64,000 nucleotides of DNA from Oscillibacter sp. (GTDB lineage Bacteria; Bacillota; Clostridia; Oscillospirales; Oscillospiraceae), in NCBI GenBank assembly GCA_022791875.1, contig JAAVZX010000024.1:1-64000 (forward strand). Direction: 5' to 3'. The position numbers and the translations under genes are program-made. This document shows positions 16,885 through 24,378 of the stretch, piece after piece. Numbering within the stretch: position 1 is the first letter of the stretch; each line of letters opens with the position of its first letter. The notes below the pieces were generated by a model. It did not search any database, had not been told where the DNA came from, and saw only the letters and a list, made by a program, of their open reading frames with translations.

Positions 16885-17715
16885 ATGGCGAAGCTGGTTC
16901 CCATTCCCTCTGACAGTCTGATCCCGGAGCGGGATATCAACAAGGCTCCGATTCTGGAGTGCATCAACCTGGGCATCACCTTCGGCGGCTTGAAGGCCGT
17001 GGAGGACTTCAACCTGACCATAGGCCGCACGGAGATTGCGGGCCTTATCGGCCCCAACGGCGCGGGAAAGACCACGGTCTTCAACCTCCTGACGAAGGTG
17101 TACCAGCCCACCAAGGGCACCATCCTCCTGGACGGTATGGACACCCACGGCATGGACACCATCAAAGTGAACCGGGCGGGCATCGCCCGGACCTTCCAGA
17201 ACATCCGCCTCTTCCAGGACCTGTCCGTGGTGGACAACGTGAAGACGGCCATGGACAACCAGATGCACTACAACATGTGGGAGGGTATTTTCCGCCTCCC
17301 CCGCTACTGGCGTGAGGAGCGGACGGCCCACGAGCGGGCCCTGGAACTGCTGTCCCTGTTCCACATGGAAGAACTGGCGAAGGTGCGGGCGGGCTCCCTG
17401 CCCTACGGCGCCCAGCGCCGCTTAGAGATTGTCCGGGCCCTGGCGACGAACCCGTCCCTGCTGCTCCTGGACGAACCGGCGGCGGGCATGAACCCGTCGG
17501 AGACGGCGGAGCTGATGGAGAACATTCGGAAAATCCGCGACACGTTCCAGATTGCGGTCATGCTGATCGAGCACGACATGAACCTGGTAATGAACATCTG
17601 CGAGGGCATCTGCGTGCTGAACTTCGGGCGCGTGATCGCCAAGGGAAGCCCCGAGGACATCCAGGCGAACCCGGCGGTCATTGAGGCGTACCTGGGCAAG
17701 AAGAAGGAGGCGTGA
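16885..17715 (+). CDS. livG: Branched-chain amino-acid ABC ATPase LivG (liv1)
   Basis: 276 residues. Walker A GPNGAGKTT, the LivG-specific long insert after the Q-loop (ARTFQNIRLF and the following W-rich stretch), signature LPYGAQRR (a common LivG variant of LSGGQ), Walker B LLLLDEPAAGM and the H-loop IEHDMN are all present. It pairs with LivF to power import. An N-terminal extension of about 25 residues precedes the first strand compared with the liv2 paralogue. Confidence 0.95.
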   Translation: MAKLVPIPSDSLIPERDINKAPILECINLGITFGGLKAVEDFNLTIGRTEIAGLIGPNGAGKTTVFNLLTKVYQPTKGTILLDGMDTHGMDTIKVNRAGIARTFQNIRLFQDLSVVDNVKTAMDNQMHYNMWEGIFRLPRYWREERTAHERALELLSLFHMEELAKVRAGSLPYGAQRRLEIVRALATNPSLLLLDEPAAGMNPSETAELMENIRKIRDTFQIAVMLIEHDMNLVMNICEGICVLNFGRVIAKGSPEDIQANPAVIEAYLGKKKEA

Positions 17716-17717
17716 GG

Positions 17718-18428
17718 ATGGAAACCATTTTGAAGGTAGACAACATCAACGTCTACTACGGCAGCATTCACGCCATCAAAGGCGTCTCCTTCCAGGTGGA
17801 GAAGGGGGAGATCGTGACCCTGATCGGGGCCAACGGTGCGGGGAAGTCTACAACCCTGAACACGATTTCCGGCCTCCTGCGGAGCAAGACGGGCTCCGTG
17901 AGCTTCATGGGCGAAGAGCTGTCCAGGATTGCGCCCCACAAGATTGTGGCGAAGGGCCTGGCCCTGGTCCCGGAGGGACGCCGCGTCTTTCTCCAGATGA
18001 CCACCCAGGAAAATCTGGAGATGGGGGCCTACACCCAGAGCGGCAAGCCTGCGGAGTCGGATCTGGAGATGGTCTACCAGCAGTTTCCACGCTTAAAGGA
18101 GCGGCGCAAGCAGGTGGCGGGCACTCTCTCCGGCGGCGAGCAGCAGATGCTGGCCATGGGCCGCGCCCTGATGAGCCACCCCCAGCTCCTGATGCTGGAC
18201 GAACCCTCCATGGGCCTGGCCCCGATTCTGGTGGAGCAGATTTTCGAGATCATTCAAAGCCTCCACAAGTCCGGCACCACCATCCTCCTGGTGGAGCAGA
18301 ACGCCCAGGCCGCCCTCTCCATTGCCGACCGCGGCTACGTCCTGGAGACCGGCAAAATCGTAACGACCGGCATCGGGAAGGAACTGCTGGAATCGCCTGC
18401 GATTAAGAAGGCGTACCTGGGGGGCTGA
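17718..18428 (+). CDS. livF: Branched-chain amino-acid ABC ATPase LivF (liv1)
   Basis: 236 residues from ATG 17718. Walker A GANGAGKST, signature LSGGEQQML, Walker B LMLDEPSMGLAP and H-loop VEQNAQAAL are intact. The phrase VPEGRRVFLQMT is typical of LivF. The start overlaps the end of livG by codon proximity (GAGGCGTGAGGATG), indicating coupling. It is the last gene of liv1; a GC-rich tandem repeat follows instead of a clear terminator. Confidence 0.95.
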   Translation: METILKVDNINVYYGSIHAIKGVSFQVEKGEIVTLIGANGAGKSTTLNTISGLLRSKTGSVSFMGEELSRIAPHKIVAKGLALVPEGRRVFLQMTTQENLEMGAYTQSGKPAESDLEMVYQQFPRLKERRKQVAGTLSGGEQQMLAMGRALMSHPQLLMLDEPSMGLAPILVEQIFEIIQSLHKSGTTILLVEQNAQAALSIADRGYVLETGKIVTTGIGKELLESPAIKKAYLGG

Positions 18429-18501
18429 GGGCTCCCGCCCGCCGACCGGGCTCCCGCCCGCCGGTCGGGCTTCCGGCCGCCGGTCGGGCTTCCGGCCTGG
18501 A
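18429..18501 (+). repeat. 19-base tandem repeat after livF
   Basis: Three full units and part of a fourth of a 19-base motif (GGGCTCCCGCCCGCCGRYC, later units GGGCTTCCGGCCGCCGGTC) starting right after the livF stop. The units can fold into CCGGCGG/CCGCCGG hairpins. The rest of 18502-18560 shows nothing recognisable. Confidence 0.8.
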
Positions 18502-18560
18502 CCCCGCTGACTGTGCTTGTTTAATAGGAACAGCGTTTTTTCGCGAAGAAGCGGCCTTTG

Positions 18561-18740
18561 CCGAACTGCACCCCATTTGTTAGACAGTATGGTATACTGA
18601 AAACAAATGGGGTGATTTATTATGTCAAAGGGAGTGCCAAAGAAGCAATACGCAGCAGAATTCAAGAGGCTGGTGGTAGAAACCATGCTGGAAGGAATTT
18701 CTTGAATATCGTAATTACTACAACCACCGTTTCCATGATG
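18561..18740 (+). mobile_element. IS3-family (IS150-like) remnant
   Basis: The left end AACTGCACCCCATTTGTTAG is characteristic of IS3-group ends, followed by a short promoter-like TATACT and an OrfA start at 18622: MSKGVPKKQYAAEF, then KRLVVETMLEGIS and a stop at 18705. OrfA normally continues for about 70 more residues, so the element is heavily deleted. A following phrase readable as EYRNYYNHRF could be the tail of the DDE transposase OrfB, but this is uncertain. The remnant abuts the broken end of a gene on the other strand. Confidence 0.65.
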
Positions 18741-18871
18741 TCCAGGCGCATGGCAACACAGCGGATCGCACTTTCGTACAGGGCCATCAACTGCTTATAG
18801 TGCAGAATAAATATTGTAAAAGCATTGTCGTCCGGCAGGGGAATATCCAGAATTTCACTTCTATCCATCAT
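18662..18871 (-). pseudogene. Truncated small alarmone synthetase (RelA/SpoT-domain), N-terminal part only
   Basis: The frame from ATG 18871 reads MMDRSEILDIPLPDDN, then HYKQLMALYESAIRCVAMRLDIM, which resembles the first helices of YjbM/YwaC-type (p)ppGpp synthetases (KELMxLYESAI...KLEIL). Homology stops near 18745, where the IS remnant begins; the catalytic domain is absent, so it cannot make alarmone. It starts 11 bases after the MATE stop with GTGAGGA as ribosome binding site, so it was the third gene of a marR-MATE operon before the insertion/deletion. Identification rests on a short segment. Confidence 0.55.
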
Positions 18872-18881
18872 GTTTATTTCC

Positions 18882-20231
18882 TCACTTGCCTTCAAGCATC
18901 ATCTTCCGGGAGACCCGGACATAGAGGAACAATGCCAGACCGATGGAAAGAATATCCGCCACCGGCTGCGCCCACACAAGGCCGGTGATGCCAATCGCCG
19001 CCTGCAAAATGAACAGAGCCGAGATGAAGATGATCCCTTGACGGCTCAAATTGATCACCAGGGCAGGAGTGGCGGCTCCCATCGCTTGCAGTGTGTTGAT
19101 CAGCACATAGAACACGCCGAACAGAGAGCTTGTGGTCAGCAGAATGCAGGAGAATTGCACGGCGTAGGAATAGGCGTTTACGTCCGTCAGGAATGCCCCC
19201 ACAATCTGATTGACAAACAGGTAGCAAATGACCGTCAGGGCCACCCCCAGCGCCAGCGAGAAAACCAGTGAGAACCGCAGCGCCTTTTTGAACCGCTCCC
19301 ACAGCTTCGACCCCACGCAGTAGCCCAGCAGCGGTTGGACACCCTGCACAAGCCCCATGCAGACCATTCCGGTGATGGTCACGACCTTCATCGCAACCCC
19401 CATCCCGGCCACCGCCATATCGTCATACCGGGTTATCTGGCTGTTGATGATGATCTGGGAAACGCTCATCAGCAGGGAGCCCAGCGCCGCCGGAACACCG
19501 ATGGCCAGAACACCGCTGCACACCTGGTCTTTCAGCGTAAAGTCCCTGATACTGACGCTCAAAGCAGATTTGCCCCGCACGAAATAGAGGATGTAGTAAA
19601 CAGCGCCAGCCACATTTCCAATCACCGTAGCAATCGCCGCGCCTGCGATATTCCAGCCAAAACCGAGTATCATAATCGGGTCAAGAATGACATTCAGCAA
19701 GTTGCCAATGATCTGCCCCATCATGGCTTGGCTTGACCGGCCCTCGGCGCGGACCACGTTGGAATAGCAGTTGGAAATCAGCACGAACGGCCCGCCCATG
19801 CTGACAATAGTAAGATAGGATTTCGCGTAGTCCCAGGTGTCGGGGCTTGCTCCCACCAGGGACAGAATTTCATCCATAAAAATGAGGAAAAGCACCGACA
19901 TAACTACGCCGACAACGACGCATCCCCACATACAGAACGAGCAGACCTTCTTGGCGTATTCCGTCCGGCCCTGCCCCAGCGCGCGGGAGATCACCGAAGT
20001 GCCGCCCATGCCGAACACCGTGCCGACGGCCATGAACATCAGGAACACAGGCATCGCCAGGGACACCGCCGCCACCTGGAGTGCGTCATGGGTCTGGCCG
20101 ATAAAGAACGTGTCCGCCAGGTTGTAGATCAGCACCATCAGCATCGCGGCCATGGCGGGCAGGGCGTTTTGCAGTACGGCCTGGGACACAGGGGCTTTCT
20201 CAAAGAGTTCTACCGCTTTCGAGTTGTTCAT
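18882..20231 (-). CDS. MATE family multidrug/sodium antiporter
   Basis: 449 residues with twelve hydrophobic segments in two related halves. The start of the first half (PAMAAMLMVLIYNLADTFFIG) and the motif GMGGTSVISRALGQG are standard for the DinF/NorM-like MATE clade of Firmicutes; the second half repeats the pattern at GVQPLLGYCVGSKLWERF. It should export cationic drugs or metabolites using Na+ or H+. AAGGAGGTC precedes the ATG. An operator-like site matching those at the marR promoter lies between marR and this gene, pointing to control by the MarR protein. Confidence 0.92.
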   Translation of the reverse strand: MNNSKAVELFEKAPVSQAVLQNALPAMAAMLMVLIYNLADTFFIGQTHDALQVAAVSLAMPVFLMFMAVGTVFGMGGTSVISRALGQGRTEYAKKVCSFCMWGCVVVGVVMSVLFLIFMDEILSLVGASPDTWDYAKSYLTIVSMGGPFVLISNCYSNVVRAEGRSSQAMMGQIIGNLLNVILDPIMILGFGWNIAGAAIATVIGNVAGAVYYILYFVRGKSALSVSIRDFTLKDQVCSGVLAIGVPAALGSLLMSVSQIIINSQITRYDDMAVAGMGVAMKVVTITGMVCMGLVQGVQPLLGYCVGSKLWERFKKALRFSLVFSLALGVALTVICYLFVNQIVGAFLTDVNAYSYAVQFSCILLTTSSLFGVFYVLINTLQAMGAATPALVINLSRQGIIFISALFILQAAIGITGLVWAQPVADILSIGLALFLYVRVSRKMMLEGK

Positions 20232-20254
20232 ACAAAGACCTCCTTAATGTAATT

Positions 20255-20268
20255 GTAAGCTTGCTGTT
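20255..20268 (-). promoter_or_regulatory. Operator-like site between marR and MATE genes
   Basis: Minus-strand AACAGCAAGCTTA, matching AACAGCNNGCTATT at the marR promoter (20771-20784 and 20796-20809). It contains the same AGCNNGCT core. Confidence 0.5.
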
Positions 20269-20320
20269 AATATCATGCTGTTGATTTGCCTGAAATAAAT
20301 GCCCGTTGCTGGGCGGACAT

Positions 20321-20746
20321 TTATTTCAAATTGCCTGCTGTCCGTTTCAACAGAGCAACAAATGTAGTGCGTTCGGCTTCGGTCAAGCCGGAGAGCAAGG
20401 TTTCCTCGAACGCCGCCATATGCTGGTCCGCAATCTGGCAGCACGCCTCCCCTTCAGGGGTAATGCGGAGCATTTTGATCCTGCGGTCGCTTGCGTCGCC
20501 GAACCCCTCCACAAACCCCTTCTGCTCCAGCCGTGCCACAATCCCGGCGGCGGTAGACTGCGCCACATGGAGCCGCCGTTCCAATTCCTTTAGGGCCATC
20601 TGCTTTTCCGGCGCAAAACGGAGTTCAATCAGCACCCCCACTTGGGACATGGTGAGGTCCTGGGTGCGCAGGGAGTTGTTGGCCTGCTTTTCCAGCCCGT
20701 CATGGATCTGCTTGATCAGCGTTACGCAGGTCATTCTTTCTTTCAC
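20321..20746 (-). CDS. MarR-family transcriptional regulator
   Basis: 141 residues starting at GTG 20746, which has AAGGAGGTG 6 bases upstream; the ATG four codons later lies too far from it. The winged helix is clear: DLTMSQVGVLIELRF, then LKELERRLHVAQSTAAGIVARLEQKGFVEG, with the wing DASDRRIKMLRIT. MarR proteins bind palindromes as dimers and release on ligand binding. It heads the operon with the MATE pump 89 bases downstream. Two copies of a 14-base motif overlap its promoter, suggesting autorepression. Confidence 0.9.
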   Translation of the reverse strand: MKERMTCVTLIKQIHDGLEKQANNSLRTQDLTMSQVGVLIELRFAPEKQMALKELERRLHVAQSTAAGIVARLEQKGFVEGFGDASDRRIKMLRITPEGEACCQIADQHMAAFEETLLSGLTEAERTTFVALLKRTAGNLK

Positions 20747-20768
20747 GGGCTTCACCTCCTTGGGATAT

Positions 20769-20809
20769 ATAATAGCACGCTGTTGTTCTCCTGTCAATAG
20801 CTTGCTGTT
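20769..20809 (-). promoter_or_regulatory. marR promoter overlapped by two operator-like repeats
   Basis: Minus strand: TTGACA (20792-20797), 17 bases, TATTAT (20769-20774). Two direct repeats AACAGCNNGCTATT (20796-20809 and 20771-20784), 25 bases apart on the same helix face plus a half turn, cover the -35 and -10. A third copy is upstream of the MATE gene. Confidence 0.65.
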
Positions 20810-20973
20810 AATAATCAAAAAATAATTTCATGTCATGACAAAAGAACAGTTATAGTAAGCATATGTTCACGTAAATTTGAATAATTCCCATTGGACAGCC
20901 TCCTCCGCCTGGTTTGCGGGCGGAGTTACGGAAGACGAAGGAAGGGGACGCTGCCGCGCCCCCCATCCCAACA

Positions 20974-23634
20974 TCAATCCCCCCCGCACTCCTCCAGCAC
21001 CTTCCTGACTGTCTGCTCCAGCACCGCCATATCCACCGGCTTTGCCACATGGGCGTTCATCCCCGCCTCCAGGGCGTCCTTGATGTCCTCCGCGAACGCG
21101 TTGGCGGTCATGGCAATAATCGGAATCGTCCGCGCCAGAGGGTGCTCCGAGGCCCGGATCGCCCGCGCCGCCTCGTACCCGTTCATCACCGGCATCTGCA
21201 CGTCCATCAGAATCAGATCATACGCCCCCGGCTCCGAGCGGCCGAAGGCCTCCGCCGCCAGCTGCCCGTTCTCGAACACGTCGCAGGAGGCCCCCGACAT
21301 GTCCAGCAGCTCCGTGAGAATCTCCGCGTTGATCTCGTTGTCCTCCGCCGCCAGGATGCGCAGGCCCTCCAGGACGCTGCGCTCCTCTCCGGCGCCGCCG
21401 GCGTCCTCCTTGCCTGCCCCGCGGGCCAGAACGGCCTCCACCTTCTGGCGGAAGCTGGTGAGGAAGAAGGGCTTTGGCATGAAGGCGTCCACCCTAGCCT
21501 CCCCCGCCGCTTCCTCCAGCTCCGGCCAGTCGTAGCTGGTGAGGATCAGGATGGGGATGTCCGCCGGAAGGGCCTGGCGGATGCGCCGGGCCGTCTCGAT
21601 GCCGTCCATGCCGGGCATTTTCCAGTCCAGGAGGATCATGTGGTAGCCCCGGTCCGCCTCGTGGGCCTCGATGGCCATGGCCAGGCCCGTCCGGCCATCC
21701 AGGGCGCAGTCCACCGACACCCCCGCCGAGCGCATCACCATCTGGATGTTCTGCCCGATGACCTCCTCGTCGTCCACCGCCAGGAGCCGGGTCAGCCCGT
21801 TCTTCTTCCAGAAGTCGTGGTCCACCGCCTGCTCGCTGATCCGCAGGTTCAGGTCCACCGTGAAGGTGGAGCCCGCCCCCTTCACGCTGTCCACCGTGAT
21901 ATGGCCCCCCATCAGGTCCACCAGGTTCTTTGTGATGGCCATGCCCAGCCCCGTGCCCTGGATCTTGTTGGTGACGCTGTCCTCCTCACGGGTGAAGGCA
22001 CTGAAAATTTTCTCCACGTACTCCGGGCTCATGCCGTAGCCGTTGTCGGAGACGATGAAGCGGTACTGGGCCAGCTGCTTGGCGTACTGGGGCAGCTCCT
22101 GGACCGTCAGGGTCACCTGCCCCCCGTCCGGCGTGTACTTCACCGCGTTGGACAGCAGGTTCAGTAGGATCTGGTTCAGGCGCAGCTTATCCATGATAAC
22201 GTGCTCGTGCTTCACGTCCACGCTGTAGACCTCGAAGTTGTGCCCTTTGGCCTTCATCTGGGGCCGGATGATGGAGTCGATATTTTCAATCAGGTCCACA
22301 ATGTTCTCGTCGGAGAGGTTCAGCACGGTTTTCCCCGCCTCGATTTTGCTGATGTCCAGGATGTCGTTGATGAGCCCCAGAAGGTGCTGGCTGGAGGCGG
22401 TGATTTTCTTTGTGTACTCCCGAACCTTCTCCGGGCTCTCCGCGTCCCGGAAGAGGAGGGCGGCGAAGCCCACGATGGCGTTCATAGGGGTGCGGATGTC
22501 GTGGGACATGTTGGAGAGGAAGGAGCTCTTGGCGCGGTTGGCGTCCTCGGCGATGCGGAACGCCTGCTCCGCCGCCTCCTTGGACTGGGCCAGCATGGTG
22601 TTGTACTCCTCCAGCTGCTGGTTCAGGGCTTCCTGCTGGCGAAGGCTCTCCTGCTCCTGGAGGAAGCGCCGGGCGCTCATCTGCTGGCGCAGAACGGCCC
22701 CCACGGCCAGGAACAGCATGGCCACCAGGAACATGGACAGGAGCAGCAGCGTCCGGATGACGGTCTGCACCATGTTCACCGTGCTGGAGGCCACCAGCTC
22801 CGCGGGGATCAGGAACAGGAGGAGGGTGCCGTAGCTCTCCAGGGAGGTGAGGCAGTAGTAGTATTCCGTGCCGTTGTAGCGGAAACTGGCGCTGAGGATA
22901 TGGGACTGTCTGAGGGTGGCGCGGAGGTCCGGCAGGGCCTGGTCCTCCATCTCCTCCAGGTCTTTCAGGACGTTGTAGGACTGGATGGTCCGGTCCTCGG
23001 CCAGGCCGTTGTGCATCCGGGTGCCGTCGCTTTTGAGGATGTAGGTTTCGCTCTGACTGCCATAGGCGGCGGTGTTATAGTAGTCCGTCAGGGTGCGTAC
23101 GTCCTTCAAAAGCACCGCGTGGGTGAAGCGGACGGCGCCGTCGGCGGTTTCCAGGGGGCTGTCCAGCCGCTGGACGAAGGCCCAGTAGCCGTTGTAGAGG
23201 CTGCTGTCGGTGATGAAGGTGTAGCGCTCCTCCCCGGTGGATACAAGGTCGATGTCGGCCCAGACGCCGTGGCGGCCCGTGGAGTCGCAGCAGTTCCCCT
23301 GGCTGTCCAGGAGCATCAGCATGGCGGTGGTGTTGCGGTCCAGGCCCAGGAGGCGCTCCAGCTCCCCCACGGCCTCCGGCGCGGCCTCTCCCGAGGGGAT
23401 GGACACCTGCTCCAGGAGGTTCACGGCGGCGGTGATGTAAGTCCAGTGGGCGTCCAGGGCGTTGCTCAGGTTCACCCGGACCTGGGCGGTGATCTCCAGG
23501 AGCTGTGTGGTCCGCTCCTCGGCGATCTGGGCTTTGAGGTAGCGGCTGAACAAGGTCCCGCCCACCAGCAGCGCCAGGAGCAGGCAGGCCGCCAGCGCCC
23601 CAGGAAGAATCAGTCGTTTCTTGTTATGGTCCAT
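20974..23634 (-). CDS. Hybrid sensor histidine kinase with two receiver domains
   Basis: 886 residues. A transmembrane helix at about 9-30 and another at about 285-310 bracket an extracytoplasmic sensor region (dCache-like in size). A cytoplasmic coiled coil leads to HisKA with His378 in SNMSHDIRTPMN, an HATPase domain with NLLSNAVKYTP and DNGYGM, then two REC domains with phospho-acceptors Asp670 (LLDWKMPGMDG) and Asp811 (LMDVQMPVMNG). No Hpt domain is present, so output goes to a separate Hpt/regulator or stays internal. The ribosome binding site before ATG 23634 is weak (CAGGGGG). No partner response regulator is adjacent. Confidence 0.92.
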   Translation of the reverse strand: MDHNKKRLILPGALAACLLLALLVGGTLFSRYLKAQIAEERTTQLLEITAQVRVNLSNALDAHWTYITAAVNLLEQVSIPSGEAAPEAVGELERLLGLDRNTTAMLMLLDSQGNCCDSTGRHGVWADIDLVSTGEERYTFITDSSLYNGYWAFVQRLDSPLETADGAVRFTHAVLLKDVRTLTDYYNTAAYGSQSETYILKSDGTRMHNGLAEDRTIQSYNVLKDLEEMEDQALPDLRATLRQSHILSASFRYNGTEYYYCLTSLESYGTLLLFLIPAELVASSTVNMVQTVIRTLLLLSMFLVAMLFLAVGAVLRQQMSARRFLQEQESLRQQEALNQQLEEYNTMLAQSKEAAEQAFRIAEDANRAKSSFLSNMSHDIRTPMNAIVGFAALLFRDAESPEKVREYTKKITASSQHLLGLINDILDISKIEAGKTVLNLSDENIVDLIENIDSIIRPQMKAKGHNFEVYSVDVKHEHVIMDKLRLNQILLNLLSNAVKYTPDGGQVTLTVQELPQYAKQLAQYRFIVSDNGYGMSPEYVEKIFSAFTREEDSVTNKIQGTGLGMAITKNLVDLMGGHITVDSVKGAGSTFTVDLNLRISEQAVDHDFWKKNGLTRLLAVDDEEVIGQNIQMVMRSAGVSVDCALDGRTGLAMAIEAHEADRGYHMILLDWKMPGMDGIETARRIRQALPADIPILILTSYDWPELEEAAGEARVDAFMPKPFFLTSFRQKVEAVLARGAGKEDAGGAGEERSVLEGLRILAAEDNEINAEILTELLDMSGASCDVFENGQLAAEAFGRSEPGAYDLILMDVQMPVMNGYEAARAIRASEHPLARTIPIIAMTANAFAEDIKDALEAGMNAHVAKPVDMAVLEQTVRKVLEECGGD

Positions 23635-23826
23635 ACGGCCCCCTGTCTCCCGCGGCTCAGCGCAGGGTGATATAGTCCGCCGGAGGGCGGGCCGCGGCGC
23701 TCGGAGCGGCGGGCCGTGCCTCGCGTTCGTACTCTGTGAATCCCGCCGCCGTCATGCGCACGAAGGATGTCTGCGGCCTCCCCGGCAGGCGGGAGGCGGC
23801 GCTTCTCTATAAATTCAGCTTCTATT

Positions 23827-23854
23827 ATTTTACCACGCCGGGTAGGATTGTCAA
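23827..23854 (-). promoter_or_regulatory. Promoter for the hybrid kinase gene
   Basis: Minus strand: TTGACA, 16 bases, TAAAAT, about 190 bases upstream of the ATG. The intervening leader (23635-23820) is GC-rich with no riboswitch I recognise. Confidence 0.6.
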
Positions 23855-23933
23855 GGAAATTCACAGGGCCGCGCCAGGCGGATACGGAGAGTTTGCACAG
23901 CGCGGAACGGCCCGAAAACCCTAAACGCAGTCC

Positions 23934-23962
23934 TTGACTTTCCCCTTCCGGTATGCTATACT
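23934..23962 (+). promoter_or_regulatory. Promoter for the SCIFF peptide gene
   Basis: TTGACT, 17 bases, TATACT, roughly 60 bases upstream of the scfA ATG. Confidence 0.75.
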
Positions 23963-24023
23963 GCCAGAGATAACACCCCGCCTCCAACGGCGGAACAATC
24001 TGAGAGAAACGGAGAAAACAGCC

Positions 24024-24170
24024 ATGAAGAGAATCAAAACCCTGGAAACCTGCAGTCTCTGCGAAAGCGCGAAAAAGGGCGGCTGCGGCGAATGCCAGAC
24101 CTCCTGCCAGTCCGCCTGCAAAACCTCCTGCGGCGTCGCCAACCAGAAGTGTGAAAACAAGCAGAAGTAA
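24024..24170 (+). CDS. scfA: SCIFF ranthipeptide precursor, eight-cysteine variant
   Basis: 48 residues. The core CGECQTSCQSACKTSC followed by a later Cys is the SCIFF ('six cysteines in forty-five') signature, with C21, C24, C28, C32, C36 and C43 in the canonical places. Two additional cysteines, C10 and C13 in TCSLCES, lie where typical SCIFF leaders have non-Cys residues. The partner radical SAM enzyme installs Cys-to-Thr thioether bridges, so the extra CxxC pair could give more crosslinks, bind metal or be a redox switch. Translation starts at ATG 24024 near a weak AGAGAAACGGAG site. The maturase gene follows after a family A repeat. Confidence 0.93.
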   Translation: MKRIKTLETCSLCESAKKGGCGECQTSCQSACKTSCGVANQKCENKQK

Positions 24171-24238
24171 CACCCCCGCCGAAAAGCGCTGCCACCCGGC
24201 GGCGCTTTTGCTATGCCTGTGGTGCGTGCCAGGCCCCG

Positions 24239-24351
24239 CGGGGGGGACGAGGGACGAGGGACGAGGGACGGGGGGCCTCCGGCGGCCAGAGGGCTTTGCC
24301 CTCTGGACTCCCACCAGGGAGGCACGCGCCTCCCTGGACCCTGGCAGATCA
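24239..24351 (+). repeat. Family A repeat, copy 2, preceded by GGGACGA tandem repeats
   Basis: About four heptamers GGGACGA lead into the GGCCTCCGGCGG module, hairpin 1 (CCAGAGGGC / GCCCTCTGG) and hairpin 2 (CCAGGGAGGC / GCCTCCCTGG), ending CTGGCAGATCA. It sits between scfA and scfB in their transcript direction. Confidence 0.85.
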
Positions 24352-24378
24352 CTTTTTTACTTTAGGAGTGTGGTTCTT

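Noticed and set aside
23661-23760. Possible small ORF in the leader of the hybrid kinase
   Set aside because: A coherent frame of about 32 codons ending DYITLR exists, but it has no ribosome binding site and may be the scar of a lost gene; too weak to list.
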